Shown here piece after piece: positions 37,101 through 45,800 of a DNA stretch of 64,000 nucleotides (positions are counted from its first letter, which is position 1; each line of letters starts with the position of its first letter). The translations under genes were made by a program, and so were the position numbers. The notes beneath the pieces are model-generated. The model worked only from the letters and a program-made list of their open reading frames with translations, was not told the origin of the DNA and searched no databases. The DNA lies in the NCBI GenBank assembly GCA_965370415.1, contig CBDUTJ010000002.1, positions 1 to 64,000 on the forward strand, read 5' to 3'. Origin of the DNA: JACNIV01 sp965370415. Its GTDB lineage: Bacteria; Cloacimonadota; Cloacimonadia; Cloacimonadales; TCS61.

Positions 37101-39246
37101 AACTGCTTGTGGAACTCATACTTACGGTGAAGTCGAAGATTATTCCGTTAATGTTGTGTCCAGTGGACCTGAATGGATAACTCTGGATGGTGGTTTAGAA
37201 GTCAACAGTTCGATTGCAGTTGGAGCAGGTGATGATGTTATCATCGTTGGATTTGATTCTACAGACCTGACAGATGGTGTTCATACTGCAAATATCCAAA
37301 TTACCAGCAATGATCCCGACGAATCTCCAATTACAGTTCCGGTTACTTTAACGGTCGATTCCGGTGGAGTTCCGGAACCGGAAATCAATATCAGCGTAAC
37401 AGAAATAAATCAAGAATTAGAACCAGATCAGTCTGATTCTCAAACATTTGATATTACGAATAATGGTGATCCCGGAACAACCCTGACTTATAACATTATC
37501 TGGGAATATACAACTGCAAGAAGTATGGAAACACCTCAACAACCAGATGATATGCCAGATTACGAATGGGAAAGACTTTATCAAAATACAGGTTTTAGAG
37601 ATGAAACATGGTTGGATGTTACTCCTATATCTGGAAATTGTAATTATAATGAGACAGATCCTATCACTTGTGATTTCAATTCTGCGGGAATGACAGAAGG
37701 AACATATTCAGCAACGATCACGATCAGTAATAATGCCGGAGCAGATGAATATGTGTATGTTACTCTCGATGTGGAAACAACTGGAGGAACAACACCTGTT
37801 AATCCTCGAGCAATCGCGGAATTCGAATCTATGGAAGGTGTTCTTGTACGTTATCCATTCGGAGTTCCTGTTTCATTGATCGCTGAAATATCGGAAGATG
37901 TGATGGTTACAACCATCGTTGCTAATGCTGGTGAAGAAGCTACTGTAACCAGTACATATAGTTCCAATGGTGTAAACATGGCAAACTGTAATTTCGAATA
38001 TTCTCCAACAAATACATATTGGATCAGGGATTATGGTCCCTGGTGGGTTGAAGATGGCTCTGACGATGTTGCGATTACAGATTACACTTACAATCGCCCT
38101 CGTCCTAACGATAATGCTATTCCCGGTGAAATGGCAAATTTCCTGAGCGAAAATCTTTATTTAATGGGTTTGGAACATACCGGTGGAAATTATATGACAG
38201 ATGGTATGGGAATTGCTGTTTCAACAGATTTAGTCTGGGATGAAAATATTTCTCTAACTCATGCACAAATCGATCAAATAATGAATGATTACCTCGGAAT
38301 CCAAACTTATCATGTTGTTCCCGACCCGAATGGAACATATATCGATCATATCGATTGCTGGGGAAAATTCCTCGATGTTGATAAGATATTGATCAGGGAA
38401 GTTCCAGCAAGTCATTCTCAATATGATGAAATAGAAGCAACTGTAGATTACTTCGAAGTTCAAACTTCTTCTTATGGAACTCCTTATGAAATTTATCGTG
38501 TTTATACTCCAAATGATGAGCCCTATACAAATTCATTTATCCTGAATGATAAAGTATTCGTGCCAACTATGAGTTCATCCTGGGATGATGATGCGCTTGC
38601 TCTTTATGAATCTGCCATGCCAGGTTATGAAGTTCTTGGATATTATGATTCAAGCTGGCAATCAACCGATGCAATTCATTGCCGTTTAAGAGAAACTGCC
38701 AATAGAGAAATGTTATATATAAATCACATCCCAATTTCAGGAACTGTCTCAAACAGGGCAAATTACGAAATTAATGCAACCATTGTTCCTTACAGCGAAC
38801 AACCCGTTTATAATGATTCTCTACTCGTTTACTACAGGGTTGATGGCGGAGTTTATACATCTGTTTCGATGATTTCGACGGGTGGAAATAATTACCAGGG
38901 AATTATTCCGGAACAAGCTGGTGGAAGCGAAATCGCTTATTACATTCATGCTGCTGATCAATCCGGTCAAAGTGCTAATCATCCGTTTATTGGTGCTTTC
39001 GATCCTCATATTTTTAATGTATCGAATCAACTCCCAACTCCAGTAAATGTTCAGATCCAGATATATAGCGGTTATGTCCAGCTCAACTGGGATGCAGTAA
39101 CGGGAGCGAATTCATATAAGGTTTATTCTTCAGAAGATCCATACACCGGCTTTATTGAAGATACCTCCGGTTCATTTGCTGGAGAAAGTTGGAGTACATC
39201 AATAATAAATGAAAAGAAGTTTTACTATGTTACAGCAATTAATTAA
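34186..39246 (+). CDS. Exported gingipain-type C25 protease fused to a peptidylarginine deiminase
   Basis: The ATG at 34186 opens a signal peptide (MKKLLFLSICLLITALSFS); the 1686-residue protein then shows a C25 propeptide (GSPEVPKITRSIIIPDDAK, about 80-210). The C25 domain (about 225-560) has H433 (YCGHGSNTSW) and C466 (DVACVNGNF) as the expected catalytic pair. Beta-sandwich domains follow, with a GEVED domain at 856-990 (YCSATGG, WIDWNQDEDFEDAGEE, GEVEDYSV). Residues 1206-1510 match the PAD_porph family: D1282 (WIRDYGPWW), H1388 and D1390 (HIDCW), N1449 (YTNSF) and C1499 (DAIHCRLRE), the counterparts of the five key residues of the Porphyromonas gingivalis enzyme. An FN3-like module ends the protein (YKVYSSEDPYTGF, KKFYYVTAIN). 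It should cut proteins and deiminate arginine. Confidence 0.88.
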   Translation: MKKLLFLSICLLITALSFSEEIIINKNNFNVNVISSNDNQTVIEYNFGRFERIPVEIDGETYYQLSLEKESKTYEKGSPEVPKITRSIIIPDDAKMKLNVIKSDYVDYRMKIIPSKGILSREINPEDISYEFSETYRTDEFYPENLADSNSPYILRDFRGLAVHAYPFVYNPVTQTLRVYHHLVLEVNNIGTDTENIKIRPSDNLNKYFSEIYQNHFINFSRDRYTSVDEQGRMIVICYDSFITNIQPYVDWKNQKGIDTELHDLSSIGSTATDIMNFIQSEYDEDNGLTFVQLVGDDDEIPYFTHSCSNGTDAADPKYALLEGSDNYPEIFIGRFSAETTSQVDTQVERSIEYERDISSGDWLHKGFGIGSSEGAGIGDDGEADYVHIGNIRTDLLGYTYTEVDEIYDPGASASAVTTALNNGRSFGNYCGHGSNTSWSTTGFSTTHIDALTNDNMLPFICDVACVNGNFTGLTCFAEAWLRATNGSNPTGAITIYASTINQSWAPPMSAQDEVADLLCGTGPYAGTGNQKNSIGGLMYNGSCLMMDEYGSGGEDMFLTWTIFGDVSLQVRTDTPSTMTISHDTSILVGQASFDVSTGTHGALTCLYDAANIVGSGFTNASGNVTLALDPAPTAPGNLTLTITAFNKTTSVETIPVIANDGPYVVIDSYTVSSGGDDVIEAGETAYLTVTLLNNGTETATNTSMTLSESDSYITLTDNYELYDSISAGGSVIRTNAYTFTVSSSIPDNHPIHFDAVINCDEDSWNSGINLTASNPPDITVNPMQFNETLQPDETSSDNLNIGNTGGAALDYTAQIIETTRSPLFRDMINNSKNIIPGDETLKIPSGIIYPYTSRAYCSATGGCDEYISRIQVGDIDNSSTCSGYADYTSISTDMTIGTGYSFILTIGNPYTYDTGGLWIDWNQDEDFEDAGEEITISWSGTGPYSIMITPPEDAFTGQTRMRARLTYNTIPTACGTHTYGEVEDYSVNVVSSGPEWITLDGGLEVNSSIAVGAGDDVIIVGFDSTDLTDGVHTANIQITSNDPDESPITVPVTLTVDSGGVPEPEINISVTEINQELEPDQSDSQTFDITNNGDPGTTLTYNIIWEYTTARSMETPQQPDDMPDYEWERLYQNTGFRDETWLDVTPISGNCNYNETDPITCDFNSAGMTEGTYSATITISNNAGADEYVYVTLDVETTGGTTPVNPRAIAEFESMEGVLVRYPFGVPVSLIAEISEDVMVTTIVANAGEEATVTSTYSSNGVNMANCNFEYSPTNTYWIRDYGPWWVEDGSDDVAITDYTYNRPRPNDNAIPGEMANFLSENLYLMGLEHTGGNYMTDGMGIAVSTDLVWDENISLTHAQIDQIMNDYLGIQTYHVVPDPNGTYIDHIDCWGKFLDVDKILIREVPASHSQYDEIEATVDYFEVQTSSYGTPYEIYRVYTPNDEPYTNSFILNDKVFVPTMSSSWDDDALALYESAMPGYEVLGYYDSSWQSTDAIHCRLRETANREMLYINHIPISGTVSNRANYEINATIVPYSEQPVYNDSLLVYYRVDGGVYTSVSMISTGGNNYQGIIPEQAGGSEIAYYIHAADQSGQSANHPFIGAFDPHIFNVSNQLPTPVNVQIQIYSGYVQLNWDAVTGANSYKVYSSEDPYTGFIEDTSGSFAGESWSTSIINEKKFYYVTAIN

Positions 39247-39274
39247 TCAAAAAAAAAAAATTATAATAGTTTGA

Positions 39275-39310
39275 AACTTGACTTAAGCCCGGAGGGTCTT
39301 GAGTTAAGTT
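39275..39310. repeat. Palindromic repeat
   Basis: AACTTGACTTAAG and CTTGAGTTAAGTT pair around a 10-base GC-rich loop (CCCGGAGGGT). It follows a run of A after the stop at 39246 and resembles the repeat at 271-302. Confidence 0.6.
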
Positions 39311-39360
39311 GAATTAGTGAAAAAAAGAAAAACAAGCTGAAATCTCTTTATCAAAAATAA

Positions 39361-39470
39361 TTTGACACTCAAAAACAAAAAACACTTTCTTGTTTAGTTA
39401 ATTAAAGTGTTAATTAAATTCATTTTGCCAGGGAGAATTGATATGTAAACAAACCAAACCAGGAGGAGTT
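39361..39470 (+). promoter_or_regulatory. Shared leader of beta-helix genes with start-stop frame (copy 1)
   Basis: The leader holds TTGACA (39362-39367), an inverted repeat ACACTTT / AAAGTGT (39382-39388 and 39404-39410), then GGGAG (39431-39435) seven bases before ATGTAA (39443-39448), a frame of one start and one stop. AGGAGG (39461-39466) before the true ATG at 39471 follows. The same order occurs at 42755-42864 and 58292-58400. Confidence 0.6.
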
Positions 39471-42400
39471 ATGTTTAGCATTGCGAAATCCCGCTTTTCG
39501 GGGAAAACCTTATTTTTCATCTTTATTTTTTTATTTTCTTTTCTGTATGCCACCATTATTAATGTACCGACACCCTATGCTACAATACAAGCCGGTATAG
39601 ATGCAGCAGCAAACACTGACACTGTGCTTGTACAGCAAGATACTTATTTTGAAAATATCAATTACAATGGGAAACTCATTACAGTTGGCTCTTTATTTTT
39701 GACAACCCAGGATACAAGCTATATTTCTACAACAATAATTGATGGTAACAGCAGTGGTAGTGTTATAACCTTTGATAATGGAGAGGACTCTACTGCAGTT
39801 CTATGTGGATTTACTATTACAAATGGTTCTGCTACTAATGGTGGTGGAATTTACTGTGCTCATTCCAGTCCGAGTTTAGATAATATAACAATAACAGGTA
39901 ATTCTGTTGATTATGGTGGTGGTGGGATTTACTGTGGTGCTTCCAATCCGAGTTTAGATAATATAACAATATCAGGTAATTCTGCTTCTAATACTGGTGG
40001 TGGAATTTATTGTGAATTTTCCAGTCCGAGTTTAGAGAATGTAACAATAACAGGTAATTCTACTGATTATGGTGGGGGGATTTCCTGTTATGGATCCAAT
40101 CCGAGTTTAGAGAATGTAACTATATCAGATAATTCTGCTGTTAACGTACCTGGTGGGATTTACTGTTATGATTCCAGTCCGAGTTTAATAAATTCTATTC
40201 TTTGGAATAACTCGCCACAAGAGATCTATATTAATTCCGGTTCTGTTACAGCATCATATTCGGATATTCAGGGCGGTTTTACGGGAACTGGCAATATTGA
40301 TAGCGATCCGTTATTTGCAGATCCTGGTAATGGAGATTACCATTTAACCTGGGCTAATTTCCCAGTCCCGGATGCTACAATGTCTCCCTGTATAGATACC
40401 GGAGATCCATCCTCACCCTTAGACCCGGACAATACTATTGCAGATATGGGAGCGTATTATTTTTATCATTTAAATCCACCGGATGCAGATTTTACAGCGG
40501 ACATAACAAACGGAGAGGTCCCTTTAACGGTTAATTTTACAGACCTTTCTGCCCAAGGTTCGGGAGTAATAGATGAATGGTATTGGGAATTCGGGGATGG
40601 TAATAATTCTTCTCTGCAAGATCCATCTAATGAATTCCAGTTGCCGGGAATTTATACAGTTTCACTTACAGTTACAGATGTTAATGATTCCACAGATACG
40701 GAAACAAAGGTGGATTACATCATTGTACATGCTCTGCCTTATAGTGGTCCTGTCTGGCATATATCTACAACCGGTTCGGATGTATGGGGAAACGGATCAA
40801 CGCAATATCCATTTGCCACTATACAGCATGGAATTAATACAACTTCCAATACAGATACTGTGCTTGTACAGATTGGAACTTATGTGGAAAATATTAATTT
40901 TAATGGAAAACTGATTACAGTTGGTTCTTTATTCTTAACCACCCAGGATACAAGCTATATTTCTACAACAATAATTGATGGTAACAGCAGTGGTAGTGTT
41001 ATAACCTTTGATAATGGAGAGGACTCTACTGCAGTTCTATGTGGATTTACTATTACAAATGGTTCTGCTACTAATGGTGGTGGAATTTACTGTGCTCATT
41101 CCAGTCCGAGTTTAGATAATATAACAATAACAGGTAATTCTGTTGATTATGGTGGTGGTGGGATTTACTGTGGTGCTTCCAATCCGAGTTTAGATAATAT
41201 AACAATATCAGGTAATTCTGCTTCTAATACTGGTGGTGGAATTTATTGTGAATTTTCCAGTCCGAGTTTAGAGAATGTAACAATAACAGGTAATTCTACT
41301 GATTATGGTGGGGGGATTTCCTGTTATGGATCCAATCCGAGTTTAGAGAATGTAACTATATCAGATAATTCTGCTGTTAACGTACCTGGTGGGATTTACT
41401 GTTATGATTCCAGTCCGAGTTTAATAAATTCTATTCTTTGGAATAACTCGCCACAAGAGATCTATATTAATTCCGGTTCTGTTACAGCATCATATTCGGA
41501 TATTCAGGGCGGTTTTACGGGAACTGGCAATATTGATAGCGATCCGTTATTTGCAGATCCTGGTAATGGAGATTACCATTTAACCTGGGCTAATTTCCCA
41601 GTCCCGGATGCTACAATGTCTCCCTGCATAGATGCCGGAGATCCGGCTTCACCTTTAGACCCGGATGCTACAATTGCAGATATGGGAGCTTACTATTTTG
41701 ATAGATCTCCAGGAGCTCCTGTAATTACGGCTGTTACGGATGTGCCGGATGATCAGGGAAGATATGTTCAGGTTATATGGAACAGAAGTCCTTATGATGC
41801 ACCCGGTTCACCTGTTATTATAGAATCATATTCAGTGTGGAGATATGATGATATATTTGGTGATAGGGGAATATTTGAAATATATGAGGATCCCCGGGAA
41901 ATATTTGAAAAAGCAGCAAAGGACAATGACAAGAATTATTACTGGCAGAGAGATGATGAAATATTAACATTCATAACTCAACTTCCGGCAATGGGATTTG
42001 CTCAATATTCTGTTGTTGCTCCAACTCTTATAGATTCGAGTGTTGTTTCAATTAATTATTCTGTTTTCAAAGTTTTTGCTCATACGGATGTAACTTTAAT
42101 CTATTATCCTTCGCTTCCCGATTCTGGTTATTCGATAGATAACATTGCCCCGGATGAAACACGTGCTTACATTGCCCAAAATGGAAGTAATATCGGTCTT
42201 AGTTGGGATGAAGTGGAATATGGAACTTTCCAGGGGAATTCCTATCCGGAAGTAAATGGTATCTGGTACAAGATCTATGCCGGAGACTCACCTGATTTTA
42301 TTTGTGATGAAGCTCATCTAATAGAAACAGTTACAGATCTGAATTATGATTATCCTCTAACAGGAGAAGAAAAGAAGTTCTTTAAGGTCGTGGTTAGCGA

Positions 42401-42491
42401 TCAGCCGGAAGCCGGTCGAGCTAGCAACCAATCTACTCCCCTTGGTAAGGGGAGAAAGCCCCGATTTATCGGGGTAGAGGGGTTTAAATAA
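39471..42491 (+). CDS. Exported beta-helix/PKD protein with an internal duplicated unit
   Basis: The ATG at 39471 follows AGGAGG; an in-frame TTG at 39438 belongs to the leader. The 1006-residue protein has a long signal peptide (SGKTLFFIFIFLFSFLYA). Two beta-helix blocks (about residues 30-315 and 440-730) are each made of GGGIYC-x-x-S-x-P-S-L-x-N-(V/I)-T-I-(S/T)-G-N-S repeats of about 30 residues and end in DPLFADPGNGDYHLTW plus CIDTGDP. A PKD domain (NFTDLSAQGSGVIDEWYW) lies between. The blocks share 686 identical bases. The C-terminus has two FN3-like parts (ISLSWDEVEYG-type, KKFFKVVVSDQP). The last 20 residues (STPLGKGRKPRF...) are encoded by a palindromic repeat. Confidence 0.8.
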   Translation: MFSIAKSRFSGKTLFFIFIFLFSFLYATIINVPTPYATIQAGIDAAANTDTVLVQQDTYFENINYNGKLITVGSLFLTTQDTSYISTTIIDGNSSGSVITFDNGEDSTAVLCGFTITNGSATNGGGIYCAHSSPSLDNITITGNSVDYGGGGIYCGASNPSLDNITISGNSASNTGGGIYCEFSSPSLENVTITGNSTDYGGGISCYGSNPSLENVTISDNSAVNVPGGIYCYDSSPSLINSILWNNSPQEIYINSGSVTASYSDIQGGFTGTGNIDSDPLFADPGNGDYHLTWANFPVPDATMSPCIDTGDPSSPLDPDNTIADMGAYYFYHLNPPDADFTADITNGEVPLTVNFTDLSAQGSGVIDEWYWEFGDGNNSSLQDPSNEFQLPGIYTVSLTVTDVNDSTDTETKVDYIIVHALPYSGPVWHISTTGSDVWGNGSTQYPFATIQHGINTTSNTDTVLVQIGTYVENINFNGKLITVGSLFLTTQDTSYISTTIIDGNSSGSVITFDNGEDSTAVLCGFTITNGSATNGGGIYCAHSSPSLDNITITGNSVDYGGGGIYCGASNPSLDNITISGNSASNTGGGIYCEFSSPSLENVTITGNSTDYGGGISCYGSNPSLENVTISDNSAVNVPGGIYCYDSSPSLINSILWNNSPQEIYINSGSVTASYSDIQGGFTGTGNIDSDPLFADPGNGDYHLTWANFPVPDATMSPCIDAGDPASPLDPDATIADMGAYYFDRSPGAPVITAVTDVPDDQGRYVQVIWNRSPYDAPGSPVIIESYSVWRYDDIFGDRGIFEIYEDPREIFEKAAKDNDKNYYWQRDDEILTFITQLPAMGFAQYSVVAPTLIDSSVVSINYSVFKVFAHTDVTLIYYPSLPDSGYSIDNIAPDETRAYIAQNGSNIGLSWDEVEYGTFQGNSYPEVNGIWYKIYAGDSPDFICDEAHLIETVTDLNYDYPLTGEEKKFFKVVVSDQPEAGRASNQSTPLGKGRKPRFIGVEGFK
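39705..40390 (+). repeat. Long direct repeat, copy 1 (686 bases)
   Basis: This stretch is identical by eye, base for base, to 40941-41626, 1236 bases further on. It encodes most of the first beta-helix block. The flanking bases are clearly homologous but differ (for example GGCTC against GGTTC just upstream), so the identical core was probably homogenised recently. Confidence 0.9.
40941..41626 (+). repeat. Long direct repeat, copy 2 (686 bases)
   Basis: Second copy of 39705-40390, encoding most of the second beta-helix block of the same gene. It ends where ATAGATACC of copy 1 becomes ATAGATGCC. Confidence 0.9.
42436..42474. repeat. Palindromic repeat inside the 3' end of a coding region
   Basis: Two adjacent hairpins, CTCCCCTT / AAGGGGAG (42436-42443, 42447-42454) and CCCCGAT / ATCGGGG (42459-42465, 42468-42474), followed by TAGAGGGGTTT. 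The same outer sequence (CTCCCCTTTATAAGGGGAG ... AGAGGGGTT) recurs at about 63283-63366 with a different inner palindrome. Here it replaces the natural end of the beta-helix protein. Confidence 0.7.
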
Positions 42492-42864
42492 TATTTTCTA
42501 AAACAGAAGTTCAAAAAGGAGATTTGAATTAGGTAAGGACAGCTCCTGCCTGCCTATACATCCTGGTTACCAAGCCCCAGCTTGGTAACTGGTTTCTCAT
42601 TCCCAAGCTGGGGCTTGGGAACGAGTATAGCTATTATTATGACCGAGACGGTCATTCTTACTGTTTCATTCAATCGAGACGATTGAACGAACTTCTATTT
42701 TTTACGGATAGGTGGAAACTACGAAGTATAAATATTGTTGAAGTAAAAAAATAATTTGACACTCAAAAACAAAAAACACTTACTTGTTTTGTTCATTGAA
42801 GTGTTATTGAAATTTATTACGTTAAGGAGAATTAATGTGTAGATAAACTTTTTCCGGAGGAGTT
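42492..42864 (+). promoter_or_regulatory. Palindrome-rich gap and shared leader (copy 2)
   Basis: 42560-42700 holds palindromes: TTACCAAG / CTTGGTAA, CCCAAGC / GCTTGGG, GACC-GAGAC-GGTC and AATC-GAGAC-GATT, the last two sharing a loop. The leader begins with TTGACA (42756-42761), then ACACTT / AAGTGT (42777-42782, 42799-42804), GGAG (42826-42829), GTGTAG (42837-42842) as a start-stop frame, and CGGAGG before the true ATG. An overlapping ATG at 42835 would give a three-codon frame (ATG TGT AGA TAA). Confidence 0.6.
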
Positions 42865-45800
42865 ATGAAAAAACTATTTTTTATTTTTATATTTTTTCTT
42901 TTATCTTCTTTTCTGTATTCTACAATTATTAATGTACCAGCAGACTATACAACAATACAAGCCGGGATAGATGCAGCAGCTGATTCAGACACTGTTCTTG
43001 TGCATACCGGAACTTATGTTGAGAACATTAACTTTATTGGAAAACTCATTACAGTTGGTTCTTTATTTTTAACAACCCAGAATACATCTTATATTTCTTC
43101 AACCATTATCGATGGGAATAGCAGTGGTAGTGTAGTTACTTTTGAAAGTGGAGAGGATTCTACTGCTATTTTATACGGTTTCACTATTACAAATGGTTTA
43201 GCATCAGGAATTTATCCGGAAAATTATGGTGGTGGGATTCACTGTAATAGTTCCAGTCCAAGTTTAGAGAATTTAAAAATCTTAGAAAATTCTGCTGATA
43301 ATGGTGCAGGGATTGGCTGTTTAAATAACTCCAACCCAAATATTTCAAATGCTCTTATTGTTCAAAATACAGCAATAAATAATGGAGGGGCAATTTACTG
43401 CGGATCATCTAATCCTGATATAAGAAACATCACCTCAAGTAATAACCTCGCATTGGGGGGCGGAGCAATCTTTGCTGTAAATTCTAATCCTCTCCTAAAA
43501 AACAGTATTCTCTGGAATGACACTGCTCCAGAAATTTCCGTTCAAAGCGGTCAAATTGATGTAAGTTATACTAATGTTCAGGGAAGTTGGCCAGGTACTG
43601 GAAATCTTAATGTTGATCCAAACTTCTTAGATAACACAAATTACAAATTGTCCATTTTGACTCCTGATGGAACTGCCCAAAATCCATGTGTGGATGCGGG
43701 TGATCCTGATGATCCTGTTGGCAGCGAACCAATGCCAAATGGTGATCGAATAAATATGGGAGCTTATGGGGGTACTTCACAAGCTGCTTTTTCTGCTCAG
43801 ATCGCCAATCCAAATATTCCGTCAGGTACTACTATATACCTACCTGATTATATTTACATTTTCAATATCTCTCCAATTGTTCCGTTTGATGGTTACCTTC
43901 AAATTGAACCGAGAACTGTTATAATTCTCAACGGTAGCCTTTCATTTAATGTATATGGACAAATAAACGTTGGAGCTGCTCGTAGTGATACTGTATTCAT
44001 TACATCCGATATCTCTGCTTACGGTGGTACAAACATAACAGATTCATGGCAGGGATTTATTTTTGGTGCTGATGCCTTAGATGGCTCCACGTTTAATAAT
44101 ATTATTATCGAAAATGCTGAAAATGGTGTATATTTAGGTTTTGTTACTGCATCTTTGAACAACACAAAAATCATATATGAAGAAAGCAGCTCAAGACCCA
44201 GTCCTGGAACCGGTATTATTATTGGTGAGGGTTCAAACACACTTATAACAGGATGCGAAATTTCTGGTTACACAATAGGAATAGATGTCTATAATGAAAG
44301 CATAAGAGAGCTAACTACACCGGTTCTAACTAATAATAGAGTACGAAGCAGTCCTCAAAGTTCAAGAGAAGATATGTATGGAATTCGTTTATCGGGTTTT
44401 GTTGAAGCTCATATAGATAGTTGTGAGATCGAAGATTACAATTATGGAATTTATTATATAGGGAATGGAACTGCTACAAGGGATACTCCAACCTTGACTA
44501 ATAACCGAGTTCGCAGCAGCCCCCAAAGCTCAAGAAACGATTCTCTTTTCATAGGAATATACCTGGAAAATCTGATAAATGTTGAAATTGATAGTTGTGA
44601 AGTCTACGAATATCTTACCGGTATTGAAATTTGTAATGATCCTTCCACCGGGACACTTTCTACACCTGTTCTTACAAATAACAGGGTCAGAAATAGTCCT
44701 CAAAGCTCAAGACAGGAAGCAGTTGGATTAAAAATTTCAGGTTATGTGGCTGCAACTGTAGACAATTGTGATATTGAGGATTATGATCATGGGATTCAAT
44801 ACATTGGTACAGGTGATACTTTCCCAGTTAGAGAAACTCCGGTTTTAACAAATAACCGTGTTCGTAGTAGTCCGCAAAGTTCCCGAACTTCTTTATTGAA
44901 TGGAATTTTTATTGATTCATTAACAACGATCATAATTGATGATTGTGATATCGAAGATTACGAAACCGCTATTGAAATTTGTAATTCAAATACAGGTAGA
45001 GAACACAGTACTCCTGTTCTCACAAATAATCGAGTTAGAAACAGTCCTCAGAGTTCAAGAAACATTTTTGTTGGATTAAGATTGTCTGGAGATGTAAATG
45101 GAACGGTCGAGTATAATGAATTTGTTGATTGTGACTCTGCAATTGTAATTATTGGGATCGATACTGCAGCATTAATCCAATATAATCTTATATACCTTAC
45201 TGATATTTTGGTAAATAGCGTGGCAATTTATGCCTATGAAAGCGGTGATCTAACTATAAATGACAATACTGTTTATCAGTATGAATATGGAATAATATCA
45301 GATGATGCATTTATTAATTTCTTCAATAATATTTTCTGGAATGATAGTCCAACAGTAGAACCTGTAACTATTGATCCATATTTTTTAACAGGTATATATA
45401 ACGATATTTCCCGACCAGGTGGAGTACTGTATCCGGGAACAGGTAATATAAATTCAAATCCAATGTTTGTTGATGTGGTAGCAGAAGATTTTAATATTGA
45501 ATGGAATTCACCTTGTATCGATAGTGGAGATCCTACTACTCCTTTTGATCCTGATGGAACATTTAATGATATTGGATTATACTACTTTGACCAGCCTGAC
45601 TATCTTAACATACCCCAAAATCTATATATGGATATCGATGAGGGTTCCATTAATTTAAGCTGGGATTTGGTTTCAGGAGCTATTGGATATAATATCTATA
45701 CATCTTCTAATCCATATTCCGGATGGAGTTTGTATGATTTCAATGTAAGAGCTTTATCCTGGAGCGAGATTGTTTCTGGTGAAAAGAGGTTTTATTTTGT

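Noticed and set aside
39438..39470. Upstream TTG start for the beta-helix genes (also at 58368)
   Set aside because: The extra 11 residues are the translated leader containing the second ribosome site; the ATG after AGGAGG opens a normal signal peptide.
39840..41430. CRISPR-like array of short repeats
   Set aside because: The repeats (GGTGG-GGATTTACTGT and TCCGAGTTTA units) are in frame and encode beta-helix rungs; they vary in length and sequence and have no unique spacers of constant size.
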